DNA from: Temnothorax longispinosus
Taxonomy: Eukaryota > Arthropoda > Insecta > Hymenoptera > Formicidae
Direction of reading: 5' to 3'
NCBI RefSeq assembly: GCF_030848805.1
Contig: NC_092369.1
Span: forward strand, 12,127,199-12,191,198
Length of the DNA stretch: 64,000 nucleotides
Each line of letters begins with the position of its first letter. The stretch's first letter is position 1. Shown in pieces: positions 1-13,912 of the stretch. The notes below the pieces were generated by a model that was not told the origin of the DNA, made no database searches, and saw only the letters and a list, made by a program, of their open reading frames with translations. The translations under genes and the position numbers were made by a program.

Positions 1-832
1 GTAGATCTTGTCGTTTTATCGTCGAAGCGAAGCATTTTCAGGAGAAATGTAAATCTGTTGCGTGACATCGTGCAGCGGTAAAGGACAGGCCCAAAGTCAT
101 GGGACCACATATCTTCTAATGGCGTACTTGCAGTTTTCTGTAGACCGGAAAGGTACAGAACTCCAATGAAAGCCTTCAGTTCACATAGGTTCACATCTGC
201 ATACGTCGCTTGTGAGACAGCCTCACTTTCCTTAGTGTCACGATACCGCTTTATTTCTTCATTGGTGTGATGAACCACTTTTTCCAATAACGCGTCACTA
301 AATAGTAGAGACCATGCATCGAGCGGACTTCTCACGGATTTTGCTTCTCCGATGGGACCAGGCAAAAACGTTCTTACATTGTGCTGATGATCTGCTGGCC
401 TCTCCCGCGCTGTGGTGTACCATTCATGTCCATCTTTTCCAAGATAGATGCTTCGTCTACGGTCACGTCTTGAACTTGCACGAGAAGTAGGTCTTTTTCG
501 CTTGTTGATTGACGGTCCAGCAGTATTTTCATCTTCACTCTGTAAATGAAATGTAAAGTAGTGTCCTAAACTTGAGCAGATATTTTTCGTTTTCAAAAGT
601 TTTTGAATTGTACAAAAAAATTATCTTTTACCTCTGACCCTTCTCTAACTACAGTTTCTGTCGATGCTTCAAAAGGTACATCTTCAACGTCCTCTTCCGA
701 TTCCGAATCAGTCTGTGATTCTTCATTATCTTCTTCACTATCTGAAGGCAAGTCGTAGGCCGCAATTCGCTCCTGTTGCACCAAATTATCATGTACACTA
801 GTAACGCTGCGCGTTTGGTAACGAACAGACAT
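1..832 (-). CDS. piggyBac-type transposase, N-terminal part (runs off window)
   Basis: Two exons read leftward: 632..832 (67 codons) and 1..539, still open at the window edge. The joint is phase 0, with donor GT at 631-630 and acceptor AG at 541-540. The ATG at 832 lies just after a good acceptor (TTTTTTACAG), so a 5' non-coding exon is likely. The first exon is very acidic (DSEEDNEES, ESEEDVEDV), as is usual for piggyBac N-termini. The second exon carries typical piggyBac/DDE_Tnp_1_7 features: LFSDALLEKVVHHTN, ELKAFIGVLYLSG, then MWSHDFGP and MSRNRFTFLLKMLRFDD. The catalytic aspartates would lie beyond position 1 and cannot be seen. No frameshift or stop breaks the visible 246 codons, so this may be a young copy or a domesticated gene. 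The terminal repeat at 1581 favours a transposon. Confidence 0.88.
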
Positions 833-1581
833 TTTCTGTAAAAAATTCAATTTATGTACTGCTATACATACGCCAATCCATCCATCCAGTTATACAATAA
901 ATTTAACAATTTGTATAACTAATATATATACAATGCTTTTTTTATCAATAAAAATTTTTTACATGAAAAACTTTTGAATACACCTAATCTAACCTGAAAA
1001 CGCCAAAACGAGTCATTTTCACAAAAAATCTGAAATATACTTACTGTGGTAAATGTCGAGCGTAAATGACTCACTGGGGTGTCACGATACCCCAAACGAT
1101 TTTCTTTTTCGGTTACAGCTGCTGCACGGATCTAACGCACTCGCTGAATCACAGAGGTCGATTGCCGGATGACTAAACTGAATTATGGTTAGGGTCTCGG
1201 TATGAAAACTAACTTTCCTAAGGCAGGGGCTTAATTTGGGCCGCAGGGGGAAGTGATCCGCGCAGTTCCTTGGGCCTAACGTACCTACGGCTTCCCGAGT
1301 TCAAAACACCGCGAACATTAACACGCAGTTACACTTACACACATACATACATATATACACTATCAGTTTGGGAATAGAGGAAAGATAATAGGAAGGATTA
1401 TATAGATAAGAGGACAGATACAACATAGGTCAAGCATCGTTGTGTTATATGGCTCCAGGGTGGGGCCGAAGGCACTAAGTTGTTTAAGTTTCTCTCAACC
1501 GAGGGAACAAATCCCAAAAAAAAGGGGCTCAATTTGAATTTCGCGTGGGGTCCCGTAACACCCCAGTGAGTCTGTCTAGGG
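1..1581 (-). mobile_element. piggyBac-like transposon, 5' end, partial
   Basis: Reading the minus strand leftward from 1581, the element begins CCCTAGACAGACTCACTGG, which is the CCCTAG-type terminus of piggyBac elements, and the transposase reads in the same direction. The flanking bases on that strand are CTAA, close to the TTAA target of the family. A second copy of the subterminal sequence (GACTCACTGGGGTGT) lies inverted at 1068-1092, giving arms 1068-1092 and 1545-1572. Internal inverted repeats of this kind are known in piggyBac ends. The 3' end lies outside the window. Confidence 0.75.
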
Positions 1582-4500
1582 TTAGAGCGTTTATTTACGC
1601 ATTTCCAACAAAATTGCATTAATAAAACTGAACATTTTTTTATAATTTTACAAATAACATATTTTAATAATCTTAACACTCTGTGTCTTTTGGAAAGTAA
1701 TATTTTCAGATTCTCTAAATACGCAGAAAATATCAAAACTATTTGCGATTGAGTGTTAAGTTAACGAAAATGATCAATAAACGAGCGTATACAATGTATC
1801 GCAACACGACTTTCGATTACGGCATTTTCACTTTTAATCCGCGTCTGCCGATCGAATATCGAAACCTTAGAGAGGCAGATGGTGTCGAAGAGAAGTATGA
1901 TTACGTAGCAGGTGTATAGTGCTGAGTGCGCGCGCGACAGGTGAAGTGGAGACTTTAATACGTACTTATGCGCTCGCCACCGAACTTTTGGAAAGCCACG
2001 GTAAAAAAAAAACAGACGAATATAACAACATCCGCGTGTCTCAAAAACAGAGTTCGGTTTAATTTCGACGCAGTTCAAGTCAATTGCGATCGAAATCAAG
2101 CGGATCCTTGCGGATTTCATTGGCTACGTTTACACCCAGCGCAGCGACCTGATCGCGGCCTGACCTATATTGTGACCCGAAGTAGGTCTAGTCATCATTC
2201 GTTTACACCGAAAGAAACCTAAAAATTGACGGGATCGTATTTGGGATCGCCCTGAATTGCAGCGAATCCGAACAAGCAAATGAAGCTTTTAAGACGCGTC
2301 GCGCTTGATCGCGCGCTTACATCGCAAATGATAACGGCCGATTTCAGGTCGGGTCACTAAAATACGCGACCTGATCTGAAGCCAGGTCCGGTCGTCTATC
2401 AACTGTTTACAGCAGGCGGGCTAAATAATTTAGGTCGAATTTGAGGTACAGGCCGCGGCCTAATTTCAGGGTGTAAACGTAGCCATTGTCGGAGGTAGCT
2501 GGGATTTTGTTTATGCGCAGAAGGATTTTCAAGACGATTTATTTCGGGCATCAACGTCGTGACGGACACGCACGTGGAATACGCGATCGATCGTCCTGGT
2601 ACCGATCGTTCATTCACGCGCGTGTACGTGCAGTCGTTGGAAATTAATCGCTTCTCATGCTCCGCGCGCATGGCGTGTCGCCTCATCGGTTTTTCCCAGG
2701 GCGACGCGATTTCCGAGCCGATGCCTCTTCTTCCTCGTAAATAAAATCCGGCGCGGTGGGAGGGAACGACGAACAATTTCGCCGGATGAATACTGAATCG
2801 GCCGTACGTCGCACCTCCGCGATCGGCGTCGCGCACCCCTCGATGAGTACTCCTCATGACGTGAATACCAGTTACGAGCGACCGTGAGATCACAAAGAAA
2901 GAAAAAGGAAGCAGGAATAAAATGTTCGGAGTCACGTTTTTCTCCGACGCGTGCACCTGTCCCGAAAAGTAATCAAACGATTTTCCCGATTTTGTCCCAA
3001 GAGACGACGCTCCTTTATGCCGGGGGGTTGTAAATCGTGTCGCGGTACGGTGTCATAAAGGCCATAAAGCCATCCGGTAGGCTATAAAACAAATCCCGGT
3101 TCTTTGTAGTCGGTGACCCTTCCGGCCAAACTAGTTTCGGAGGAGCCAATTAATCTCGACGGGAATTGACTCGAATGACGATGGACGCATCAATCTCGAT
3201 CGTATCATAAGACGAAGTCGAATCGCATCAGCAGAGATAACTTGACGTCGCCAATAAAAAATGGGTTTCACCAGATATCCTGGCAATCTGAGATTATTTT
3301 ATCGAGAGACATTTTCCAGAGACTTTCGACGAACGACCTAAATTAATTAATTGATGATTTTTTTATTTTATAGTTGAACATGACTCTTAGAATTCTTGTT
3401 TTTTTATCCTCTCATAATTATTTGGTTGATTATCTAGGATATGCTAAATATCTTTTTGATAATATATACAGATCCCTTCTAAGCATAGTAATGATGTACT
3501 TGTGTCCTCTTGGACAATTCTGATAATGAGCTAACAAACAAAATAATATCATTAGAAGGTCAGAACTGCTTCCGGCAAGGGTTTGATCTAAAACTATTTT
3601 TTCTTTTGACTACCGTTATTATCTACAAAATATATGTATATGATTGATGACTAAGCCCAGATTAACCAAAAATAGGCGAAGTTCTTTATGTCGATTGCAA
3701 CTACTGTTGACTATATCATGTTTTATCTTGAAAATATAGTTTTATATTTTCAACTTTTCTCAAAATTTTACATTCTGCTAATTCAAGCAAGTCTCCTCAA
3801 GTCATTCCTCGTTTCACATTTTTGTATCGATCGATATCCAATCCGTAAAGAATAAGGATCGGTAACCACCACTCTTGCACGTGAAGTATAGTGTTTCAAT
3901 GTCAGTCGCAGGAAGTAACTCGATACAGTTGGCTTCTGGACACGTGCGGACGCTTAAGCGGGATATATCGGTCGCCGACCGGATGGGATTCGCACGATTA
4001 AGCGCTGAATCGGCTTCAACGATATCGACAATATCGGTATGAGCCAAGGATATTGATCCCATAAAACGTTTCTTAGCAAATGGGCGCAACGCATTTCACG
4101 AACGATTAGACACAACGTTGATTTATCAACTCGAGAAGATATTTGAATAATTCATTAATTGATGAAAAAAAATAACGGTCCGTTTATTCGGTATTGGTGT
4201 GGAAGTGAGCGAGACACTGCTCTACCGGAAGGCAGAAGGATCGACATGAGAATCACTGGGGGGAGCAGAAGGGCGCGTGCCAAGGGTTCGCATCTGCCGC
4301 AGTTGGTTTTACGTCCCCATGTCCCTTTCTGGAAAGGGAAGACCGCCACCATCAGCATCGCCGTCTCACGTATGTGAGTCTCTGGTTACAAATAAAAAAG
4401 AACGAAGGAAAGAAAAAGGGAGGGACGTTTCCGCAGGAAGCACCACCAGGATCCCTCTTTCGCCCTCTCATCTAACGTTCTCGTGAACGGCGCGGGCGAA

Positions 4501-5740
4501 CCGCAGCGGCGGATAATCGTATGTGCGAGTCGTGTGCAATTATTGCGCTCGAAGGATCAGAGCGTAGACGTGGAGGATGGAGGTTTTTTTTTTACCTTGC
4601 GTAGGGTGATTTCGTATTGCCAACAATTTACCCACGCGCGTCCCAGAACGTTACAACCGAGTACGTACGTATTTCTCGGTGAATTACGCGAGTCGTAGCT
4701 AAGTGAACGCCGTGATTACTTATTAGCCGCACGTAACTAAGTTGGGCGCAAAAACGCGAATTGATCCTTGGCGAATCTCGCAAAAACTGGACGTAATACG
4801 GCAAATGAGATATCAGCGGCAAATGAGACATCGAGAGAAAAAAATATCACGTTACTTAAATAAATAATTCCGGAACAGAGCCATAATTTACATTTCTTTG
4901 TCGTTCGTTTTCACTATCTTAAAGATCAAAAGTTAAATTGGGTCGAAAAATCGAGTCTGAATCGTTTGAATTTTTCAACTTCTCATTTGCTGGCAAAGGA
5001 AAAATTCTGTTTTGTTATATATTTATGGATATGATCTCTTTTTATATTATACATTACAATAGGAAAAGATACGTTTAATAGAAGATTTTACATTTATACG
5101 ATTTAATGATCGCTGAGCCGCGCGGACAGCCAATACATCCCGAAACAGTCAATACGTCCCTGTGCCGGGGCCCCGAAGGAAGGGGACCGCAGGTAAGCAG
5201 CTGCGAGCATCTGCAGGGGCAGCGCGGCAGCCGCGTGTTTAAATTAGTCCCGGCACAACTGTCGTGCGCGCAGCATGCATGGAAGACCGTTCTTGAGTTC
5301 GGTGTGTTGAAAATTGTATTAACGAAAAATCGTGAAAGAAACTAAGGCTTAATTCGCCTCGAATCGTCGGGATTTTTATCAGTACTCGCGAATACGACCG
5401 ATTCACTTTGTTATCGTCAAAAATTAACTTTCCGGTAGGAACAGGAATCATCCGCGATAGGAAATCATAAAAATACTTTTTTTTTGGAACTTGCAAATTG
5501 CAATTAATTAATAATTAAGAGTTTAAGAGAATTGTGGTTAAATTTGAGCACAGTAGCTAAAAGATGATAGATTAATTCCGACAAATAGTGATAGATCGAG
5601 TTCGGCTGTACATATCTAATCGTATTCGATAAAATAAATTGAAAAAGAAACAAATTGATGGCCCTGGTAATAACGGTGAAGTAAACGGTAGAAGTCGCTT
5701 GATGATCGTATGAAGGATCAAGAAGGTAGAAAGAAAGTGG
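1582..5740. other. Intergenic region, no supported gene
   Basis: Open frames here (for example 2399-2956 and 3814-4089 on the minus strand) are short, overlap frames on the other strand, and show no protein family, splice partners or conserved motif. The region holds one inverted-repeat element (2121-2486), AT-rich blocks at 3340-3800 and 4840-5100, and the leader of the copper monooxygenase gene at its right end. I see nothing else I can support. Confidence 0.6.
2121..2486. mobile_element. MITE-like inverted-repeat element
   Basis: TGGCTACGTTTACACCC at 2121-2137 is repeated in reverse complement at 2469-2485, so about 365 bp is bounded by 17 bp terminal inverted repeats. The inner flanks are also partly symmetrical (GCGGCCTGACC against GGCCGCGGCCTG). 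There is no coding capacity. No clear target-site duplication is visible, so the superfamily is not assigned. Confidence 0.65.
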
Positions 5741-8700
5741 ATGAAGATGTTGTTACTCAGGGTGATTGTGACGCTGGTCGCGTGCTGGATCGTCAAGTGC
5801 GATCTGTTGGATCTCTACGTCCAGCACATGGACGAGACCATGAGGACGATCCCGTACAGATATAAACGACATCCCATGGATCCTGTTGCCAGGAGAATAA
5901 AGAGAAGCCTCGAGGAGGACGAACCGTGGCTCAAGATCGGGAACTTCAAGAAGCAGCGACTGGATGTCGACGAGGATTGGTTGAAGCAGTGGAAGGCTAA
6001 GAGGAAGATTGTCCCTTACAAGAGCGACGCTTTGGATTATCAAAACAAACGGGATGAGAACCTGAATCCTGATCAGCATGAAATATTCTCGACGCAGAAT
6101 TCGAAATACTTCGAGAAGACGTCGACGGTTCTTGAAAACGCTGCTGAAAATTCGCAGTTGAACGTCTCGCAAGATCCGATTGTTGAGGAAACGTCGGAGG
6201 ATCGATTGACAATCGTGGAGAATCAGACCGACGTCGAAAAGTTCACCGTCGACGTCTCTCTGAAACCCGAGAAAGAAATTTCGGAGGAAAACTGGAATGA
6301 TTCCGAAGAGATGGAGGGCGAAGATAACTCGCAGTTCGAGATAATCAGCGAGAACGAGAAGATCAATCCGAAGCCGTTCGTCGAGTCGAGTTTCAAACGG
6401 ACGCCAAAGGGTAGCCGGGTGCCGAAGAAGTATTTCCCGGAGAAGCCGGCCAAGGACGCGCGAGGAGCGAAGGATTACATCAAGGACGAAATAGCGACGA
6501 GGTCTAGGAGGAACGCGGACCATGAAATTAATGAGGGCATATCTAGCACCAGGTCGTGGAGATTCATCAGGTACGAGAGACTGGACGATAACGGTGACGT
6601 GATCCTCGAGTGGGATCCTTCGGACGACGAGGAGGTGATCTTCAGGGTCACCGCCAAAACCCTGGGCTACGTTGGTATCGGTTTTAACGAGAAGACCAAC
6701 ATGAAAGGCGCCGACATCCTGCTCGCCTGGGTGGACGATCACACTGGCGCTGTCAATCTACTGGTAAGTCAGTCTCCTGCGAGATTCTCCTACCCTCGAT
6801 GTCCCCGATAGTCGTTGATCTATAGGAGGGCGACCGGTTATCCGATCGATAAATCTCGATGCCCGAAAAGGTGTTCAGGGTGATTCCCGTACAAAAAAGT
6901 ATCGAGGCTACATAACTTCGATCCGCTGGCCAAGTCGAACTATACGTCTATATTATCGAGCCCTTGCAGCTTGCAGCGGTCTCTTATATAATCTGTCGCC
7001 TTAATGATGTTAGATAACGAAACAGATTTCTGATTTCAACATTATGCATTTTAACATCAGCGTTACTCTAAAGCGGTTTCTCCTACGATAATTGATTTTC
7101 TCGGGGCACAATGGTCCTTTCGATAATTAACTTAAGACTAAACGAATTAATTTAGAAATCTTTGTAAAACGATTTTCCTTTCCGTAATTATTCACGCTTG
7201 ACAAGCGACAAACTATTTTCACACGACCGCGACGCGGTGAAATTAGCGCGGTCGTCGCGCAAAAAGAGATTTGCGTAGGCATGAGAACACGGGCAAGGAT
7301 TAATAAAGCGATCGCTGGCTAAGTAGACGTCTAATGCATCGCCCGCGCCGTCGTCATTCAGCCGTGTGGGAAGGACTCGTTTTCTTCTTATCTCGCCTAT
7401 CGATTGCGTCTGTACCGTGGACCTATATCGCGCGGAATCAACGCGGCTTCTTGCTCGACGCATTTTTCTTCGTGAAGCATCCAGTTTTCCCTGTGAGTCA
7501 CTTCAATGATAAAATCAAGGCATAATTTCCAGAGTCGTTACAAAGATACGCAGTGAAGGGATAAAAGTAAAAGGGCATTCCAAGATCCTTTGGAATTAAC
7601 CGGTTAAAAACAATTTAAAAAAATTCTTGATACGTAACCTTGCAAGGATATATTTTTAATTAAAAATATGATAATGGATTTGCTTAAGTATAGAGAAAGT
7701 GAGTCTCTAAAACTTAGTCTCTAAAACTTTCAATGACATAAATAGTTATGTAATATTAAACATCAGTCGGATGAAAATACGAGGTCTCAAGTTCTCTTTG
7801 CCTATGACTCATGAAATGTTCGAGCGCGAGGAAAAGCACACGACGAAGAAACTGACTCCCCGGCTCGATTTCGCGCCGAAGCAGCCCTTCACGAGGGATC
7901 CGAGACAGTTCGAAACCTGTCGGCGCGTATCTCTCTCCGGCGAAGGGAGCCGGCGAAAGGCCGCGAAGCCGGGGAGATGGTACAAAAAGGGGGCGACAAC
8001 AAAGGGGAGGACGAGGAGAGCAGGAGGAAGACGGAGAAGAAGAGGCACGACGAAGAGATGAAACGAAGGAAACGAAAGGTGGAAAAAGGAGCTAAAGAAA
8101 CGCGAAAGCCGGGGAATTAAAGGAAGATTAAGAAGGCGGTTGCAGCAGAAAGGGAGGTCGAGGCAGCATCTTGAAGGACCTGCGAGAGATTCCAGAGGAG
8201 AAAGGGACTCCAGAAGAGGAGAGGGAGGGGGAGAGAGAGAGAGAGAGAGAGAAAAAGAGAGGTAACAAAAGAACTATCGTGAGTATCTCCCTCCTCCCCC
8301 GAGCCGCATTTCTCCGCTCGAACGACGGAATCGCTTTCGAAGGGGAAGTCCGCTCGCGCAACCGATCCGTATAATGAGAAGCGTTAATTAACGCGACGTC
8401 GTAGTCGATGAAGCCATTTTAGTTTTCGTCCAGGTGCATCGGCCACGCCGGGCCCTTTTAACATTCTCTTGTATACAAAATACGTGTGACGGAAGACTCG
8501 CGACGAGAAAAAATTACAGGTTCACCTAAATAACAAAATTGATCGACAAAAAAGGAATAATATACATATATATTATTATTATATAGGGCAGAGTAATAAT
8601 TGACTTGACAATTAAAATTTCTGAACAGCAGCACGAGACGTTTTAATTGACGATCAGGTACTAGAAAGCCGGCGAAGGACTGAACGACGTAGTTCCACGT

Positions 8701-11700
8701 TCCAGAACCTGCTTCGGCCCGGACCCTCTACTTCCCCGAAATCCTAATCTTAATTAAATTTATATCCATTACGCCTGACGACGCCCGGTTGCGCCGTATC
8801 GCCACGCGAGGAATTCCTCCCGAGAGCAGGGCACGTCGTCCCCTCCGTTCAACACGGAGGCTGAAATCGCGGAATCTACTCGGCGGCAGCTTCTTGTACT
8901 CGACTTCGACTTCGTAACAACATTTTCTTCCTCCTCTTTTTTTTCTACGCCGCAAGACGAATTGATTCTACTTGCCTAGGGGCCTATCGAGAATCGTCCA
9001 GATCGCAAAGCGACGAAGATTTCCTTCAGCAAAAGTATCCTTCCCTCCGGTTTTAATTCGCGCCTCGTCTCTCGTCCCATTGAGAGAGGGAAGATTAAAA
9101 CGAGAGTCACGCGATATGTATCCCGGCGAGTTTTAAATCTAAACCAAAGTGAAGTGACGCCGAGGGGACCGCCTTTCCATCGATCCCGAATGTTCGGGTC
9201 TATTTACCTGATCCTCGTTCCGGCGACATGAGGGTTGGGGAAAAAGGGTGAGAAGAAGGAACGACGAGGGAAGACGAGGGAGGGTGGAGGAGGAGAGGGA
9301 CTGACCCGAGAGAGAAAGAAAGGTCGGAATAAAATTAACGAACGTGGCTCCACAACGGGCGAGATAACGTCGTGATAAATTTACGTCTGACCGGCGCCGC
9401 GGCGGCCTCTCACTGCGCGTTTCTTCGGCGTATACGATCGATCTACCCTGCTCGTGCCCTTCTTACCTTGATGAATTGTAAATCTCTCGATGCAACGGAT
9501 CGAGGCTGATCCTAGGTACCTCATCAACGGGGATATGCTGCATGCTGCGGAGATAATTCATGTAAATTAACAGAAACGTACAGAAATTGTTATCGAGTTC
9601 TCTTCACTCATAGCAAATCATAGTAATGGATAGCAAAGTGCTGATTTCTGCTACAGACTTCATTTCTAACTTATCTATACACTGTTAAATATTAAAGAAT
9701 AAAATTTAAATCAGTACTTTGAGTTAAATAACATTTTGTTATTTTTAACTATTATGTGTGTTCAAATTTATTATTTTAACACAAAACAGTATTATTTTAA
9801 CATTATTGGTTTAGTTAAATTAACGACATATTGAATAGCGGTGGCGACCTATAGGAATAATTTAAAATGACTCAAATTGAGTATAATTTGACTGCACTAA
9901 AAATTTAACAATGTATGCAATTTTAGGTAGAACCTTTAAATAAATAATTTACAAATTATTACATATGTAAAATTATTATTGATTAAATTAACTTTATGTC
10001 ACAGTCGCAAATCGACATATCGCTCACACGAAACAGCAATTTCGAAACGAAGATTTTTAATCGCAAGTTATAATCGCGCAGCGGCCCCCCGTCGAGGCGA
10101 CAATTTGTTATTTGCCAGTACACACGCGCATACACGTACGTATCCACGAGATGTCTTATAACCGCGTTTGACAAATATCGCTATACGTGCGTACCTGTTG
10201 CACTGACGAGTGATGCACTTGCATGCATTCGGATTCAGACGCCCCGAAGGTGGCGGGATGTGCCGGCGGCGAAGAATACACGCACGGTGTGTGGATATAA
10301 GGATTGCGTACGTGAATTCGCGCGGACCGAGTGTGGTCGTGTGTGAAGATCGGCGGCGAGAGGGCGAGGGGAAGGGCCCGCTGGGTACGCCGGGCTTGGA
10401 GTTAGGTCCGAAGGGGCCCAGTCAAGGCCTCCAGACATCGTCGACGGGGGGGCCGTGTGCGAATCTTTGAGCATCGCTACCGAGAAGGACGAAACGATGG
10501 GTCCTGGGCCCGATGAACGAGCTGGCGATGTTGTATACATATCGTATATGCGATACCTCGGGCCCTGAAGATCCCCAACATCACTCGAAGTAAGTACTCT
10601 TTTAATGAGTTCTGCCGATTAAAAGTGAGCGAGAGTACGAGAGAGATATTTGATTTAAAGCGAGAGAAAGAGAGAGAGAAAAACAGCAGAAAGATTAAAC
10701 GCGAAATCAGATTATACATAAATCAAATAAAGAAAATAAAAATCCGAATGCTGCCGTCGAATCCTTCGCTCAATCAAGATCGTCCCAATCGAGGAGGATC
10801 CGCGAAGGTCAAAGTGGCCGCGTCGAATAATTAATTAATCGCCATTAATTCACGATGACGCGGAGAAGAGTCTCTCGCCGGCGAGGCCAGGAATGAATGG
10901 AGGGCCCTCATCGGCAGCCAGCGCGACAGAGAGAGGCCTTAAAGACGGCTGCTCGCGTCCGTCCGTCGTCGCGTCGTCGTCCAGCGTGACCGACAATGCG
11001 TGCGCGTACACGACGATTGCGATCGTAATTTATTACCGCGCCGGGAAATACGAGTCGCTGCGCACCGCATATACGAGTGAATCTGAAATGCACGTAATCT
11101 GCGATCCGTCCATCCCTTTGGTCCCAGGGGCCGACGGGTCCGTCCAGAACGTACGCGGGACGGACAGTCGGACAGTCGAGCGCAACGGTGCATGAATGGG
11201 GCCTCTCTTCTCCCCTTCCCGTCTCCCATCTCCTCCACCTACCCGATTTCGCTGCGATTTTTTTCTCATTATCCTGGACGATCCCTCTTGCTCGTTTTCT
11301 ACCACCGGCCAACACGTTTTCGTCCTTTTCCAATCCCACTTCGCGTTTGTCGTCTCTCTCCCCGCGCGGAGATACTCGGCCCGCTATCTTCTGACAAAGC
11401 GCAGCGTACATGCCGAAGAGACGCAAGAATAAAATCCTTAATGCATCTTGGATGATAGCTAGATAGCCGGTGATCAATGGTTATCGCGTCGCGTTTAAGG
11501 ATGATTATGCAGAAATAAAAAACAAAGAAGTGAAAAAAGTCGCGGTTAATCCAGCAATACAAAGCAGCTCTTGCAATTGATTGTTGCTAATTAACGTCAT
11601 TATATACGAGGATAAAAATTATTAATATATCGCCTCAAATTAATCCATAGGAAGAAGCTAAACGAGGCAAAAAAGTTGAGAGACCATTTTTAACTGTGGT

Positions 11701-13563
11701 CAGAGACAATTATAGACATGTGGTAGCTCGAGGGGTGCAATAAAAATCCGTCGCACCGGTAGCGTGTATTAATAGCGCGATTAGCGGCGCGGGAAAGGTG
11801 TGGATGTGGAAGAAGAGTAGGTAGGTGGAATGGCGACTGTGCAATTTGTATACAATATATATATATCTCTCTCTCGAAATGCCCCGGAGGTGGGTCAGGC
11901 AGCTGCTGCTCGACTTTATCGCATCGCTGAGCCGCGCGGCTGAAGCGTCAACGAGGTGTCGTTTACGCCAGTGACTGGTATACGATACGGTTCATCCTCT
12001 CCCAGGCGAAGAGGAGACCAGGAATTCGCCAGAAAATTTGTCCTATCTCTTTCGTCTTCGCACTAATCATCGCTTCCTCTTCTTTCGCTTTTTCTTCGTC
12101 GTCGTCGTCGTCGTCGGTGCAGCACATCGTAGTCAGTTCTTATGCCGCTTTATCTCGTTCCGCGCGTTACACCGCGTTATACTCCTCGCGACGAGAAAGA
12201 GATGAAAAGGGATTTCAGACGACCGGGAGAATATATCATGGATTAAAATTCATCTCGTACACGGTGTGGCGCGCTTCTTTGAGCGTAGTGGGTCATTCTT
12301 CTCGTAACAAGCAACCTCAAGTTAACATTTGCATTCAAAGATCTTGCAAACATCCAGAACTAACGATCTGGCTTAAGGAGCGGAATTTGATCTAAAGTTT
12401 TTATTTAAAAATACGTAGCGAAAGTCAACATCTGATAATAGTCGTATCGATTTTACCGCCGAAATTCATCGCACCTCCTTAGCCTGAATATAACGGAAAA
12501 GAAGGGGCCCAGAGAAGGGTACCTTGGTCGGAAGTATCGATTGTGAAGTTAGCCAAGCTGATATTCGATACGGCGAAGGGATTTCTGTGCATTATTGAAA
12601 AACGAAGAGCGAGGCGTTTATTAGCATTTCCGGCGTCAGAGCCGACATAATCCAGCGTATGATTTACGATTCCCTCATCGCGGAACCGGTCCACCCGGGC
12701 CAAATGAAATACCGTCCGCTACGCGCCATTTGTCCAGTCTTGGTGAACTGCTCTTCGGCTACGTACCTGAATCATCGTTCATTTCTTACCGGCCGCGGCG
12801 CGAGAAATCCGCGCCGATCACCATTCTGTTTCTCTCCTCTCGCGTAATCCGAGACCTCGCGTTTTTCGCGAGGTCCCGGCAACTTTGCAACAGCCGTAAC
12901 AATCGGCCATTGACGGTCCCCTTGAGGAACCCGCGGACCCCGATGCTGGGGTATTAATAAAAAAACTTGCAATTATAACACCGATGCGCGGAGACATTCG
13001 TAGATTCCGAACTATTTAAAATTATCGGGATCCTCCACGGTTATTCTCAATGTACCCAAGTTCGGCTCCTGAAGATCGTTACATATAAATCTGTCGATAA
13101 TTCCTTAACAATAATCTTTACGATATACTGCACAGAAAAAGAGAATATTTTTGTTTTGAAAATATCTTTAGTTTCAATGTGGAATTCTTGAAATGAGATT
13201 ATATTGTGTTGAACAAAGATAACTTGCTTCAATAAAGTATTTTATATAGTTCAACTGAGAAAAAAAGTTAAAAAGTTGAAATTTTTATAAGAAGATTATA
13301 GATTGTTACTTATACTAAGTTTTGAAGAAAACACTCCTTTTTTTCTGTGTGAGATCTCCGTCTCTCCATTGGATATATCCAGCTGATAAAAACTGATAAG
13401 GAAAAGGAGCGCCCGGAGGATCGTGGGATCTTTCATCCGTTTCTCTTACAAATTATAAGAACCCGAATAGAGAATAGCTTGAACCAGAAAAGGAGAATAG
13501 CTTGAATCTGGATGATTCTGGAGTCAATGTTCTGTATAAGTACGGAAACCTCTCTCCTCCCGA

Positions 13564-13594
<31 letters not shown>

Positions 13595-13881
13595 TTACTT
13601 TCTGCCATGTTTTTTGGCCGTACCAGTTATCCGTAACATGTAGTGGCGCGATGAGAGTTACGGGGCTCCCCTTTTTCGTGTCCTGGCTTGCCCTCCGGGT
13701 CCAAAAACAACTCAGCTCAGAAAAGAAGAGCAAATTAGCACTGTTAGTGGCCGAACCACCGCGAAACTGGTTCGCAGAAGCACTCACGTACTCCAACGAG
13801 ACTCGTCTAGTTCGGACCAGCGACTGTTTTGAGGTTCCGAAAGACCGCAGCTTGAGAACTTTGTATTGTTTTCGAGAAATT

Positions 13882-13912
<31 letters not shown>

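Noticed and set aside
5753..6742. 329-codon minus-strand frame opposite exon 1 of the copper monooxygenase
   Set aside because: It mirrors the codon pattern of the real exon. The plus strand has a signal peptide, DOMON sequence and a matching splice donor.
10908..11477. 189-codon minus frame within the first intron of the copper monooxygenase
   Set aside because: Several frames on both strands overlap here in CpG-rich DNA, which lacks stop codons by composition; no family signal.
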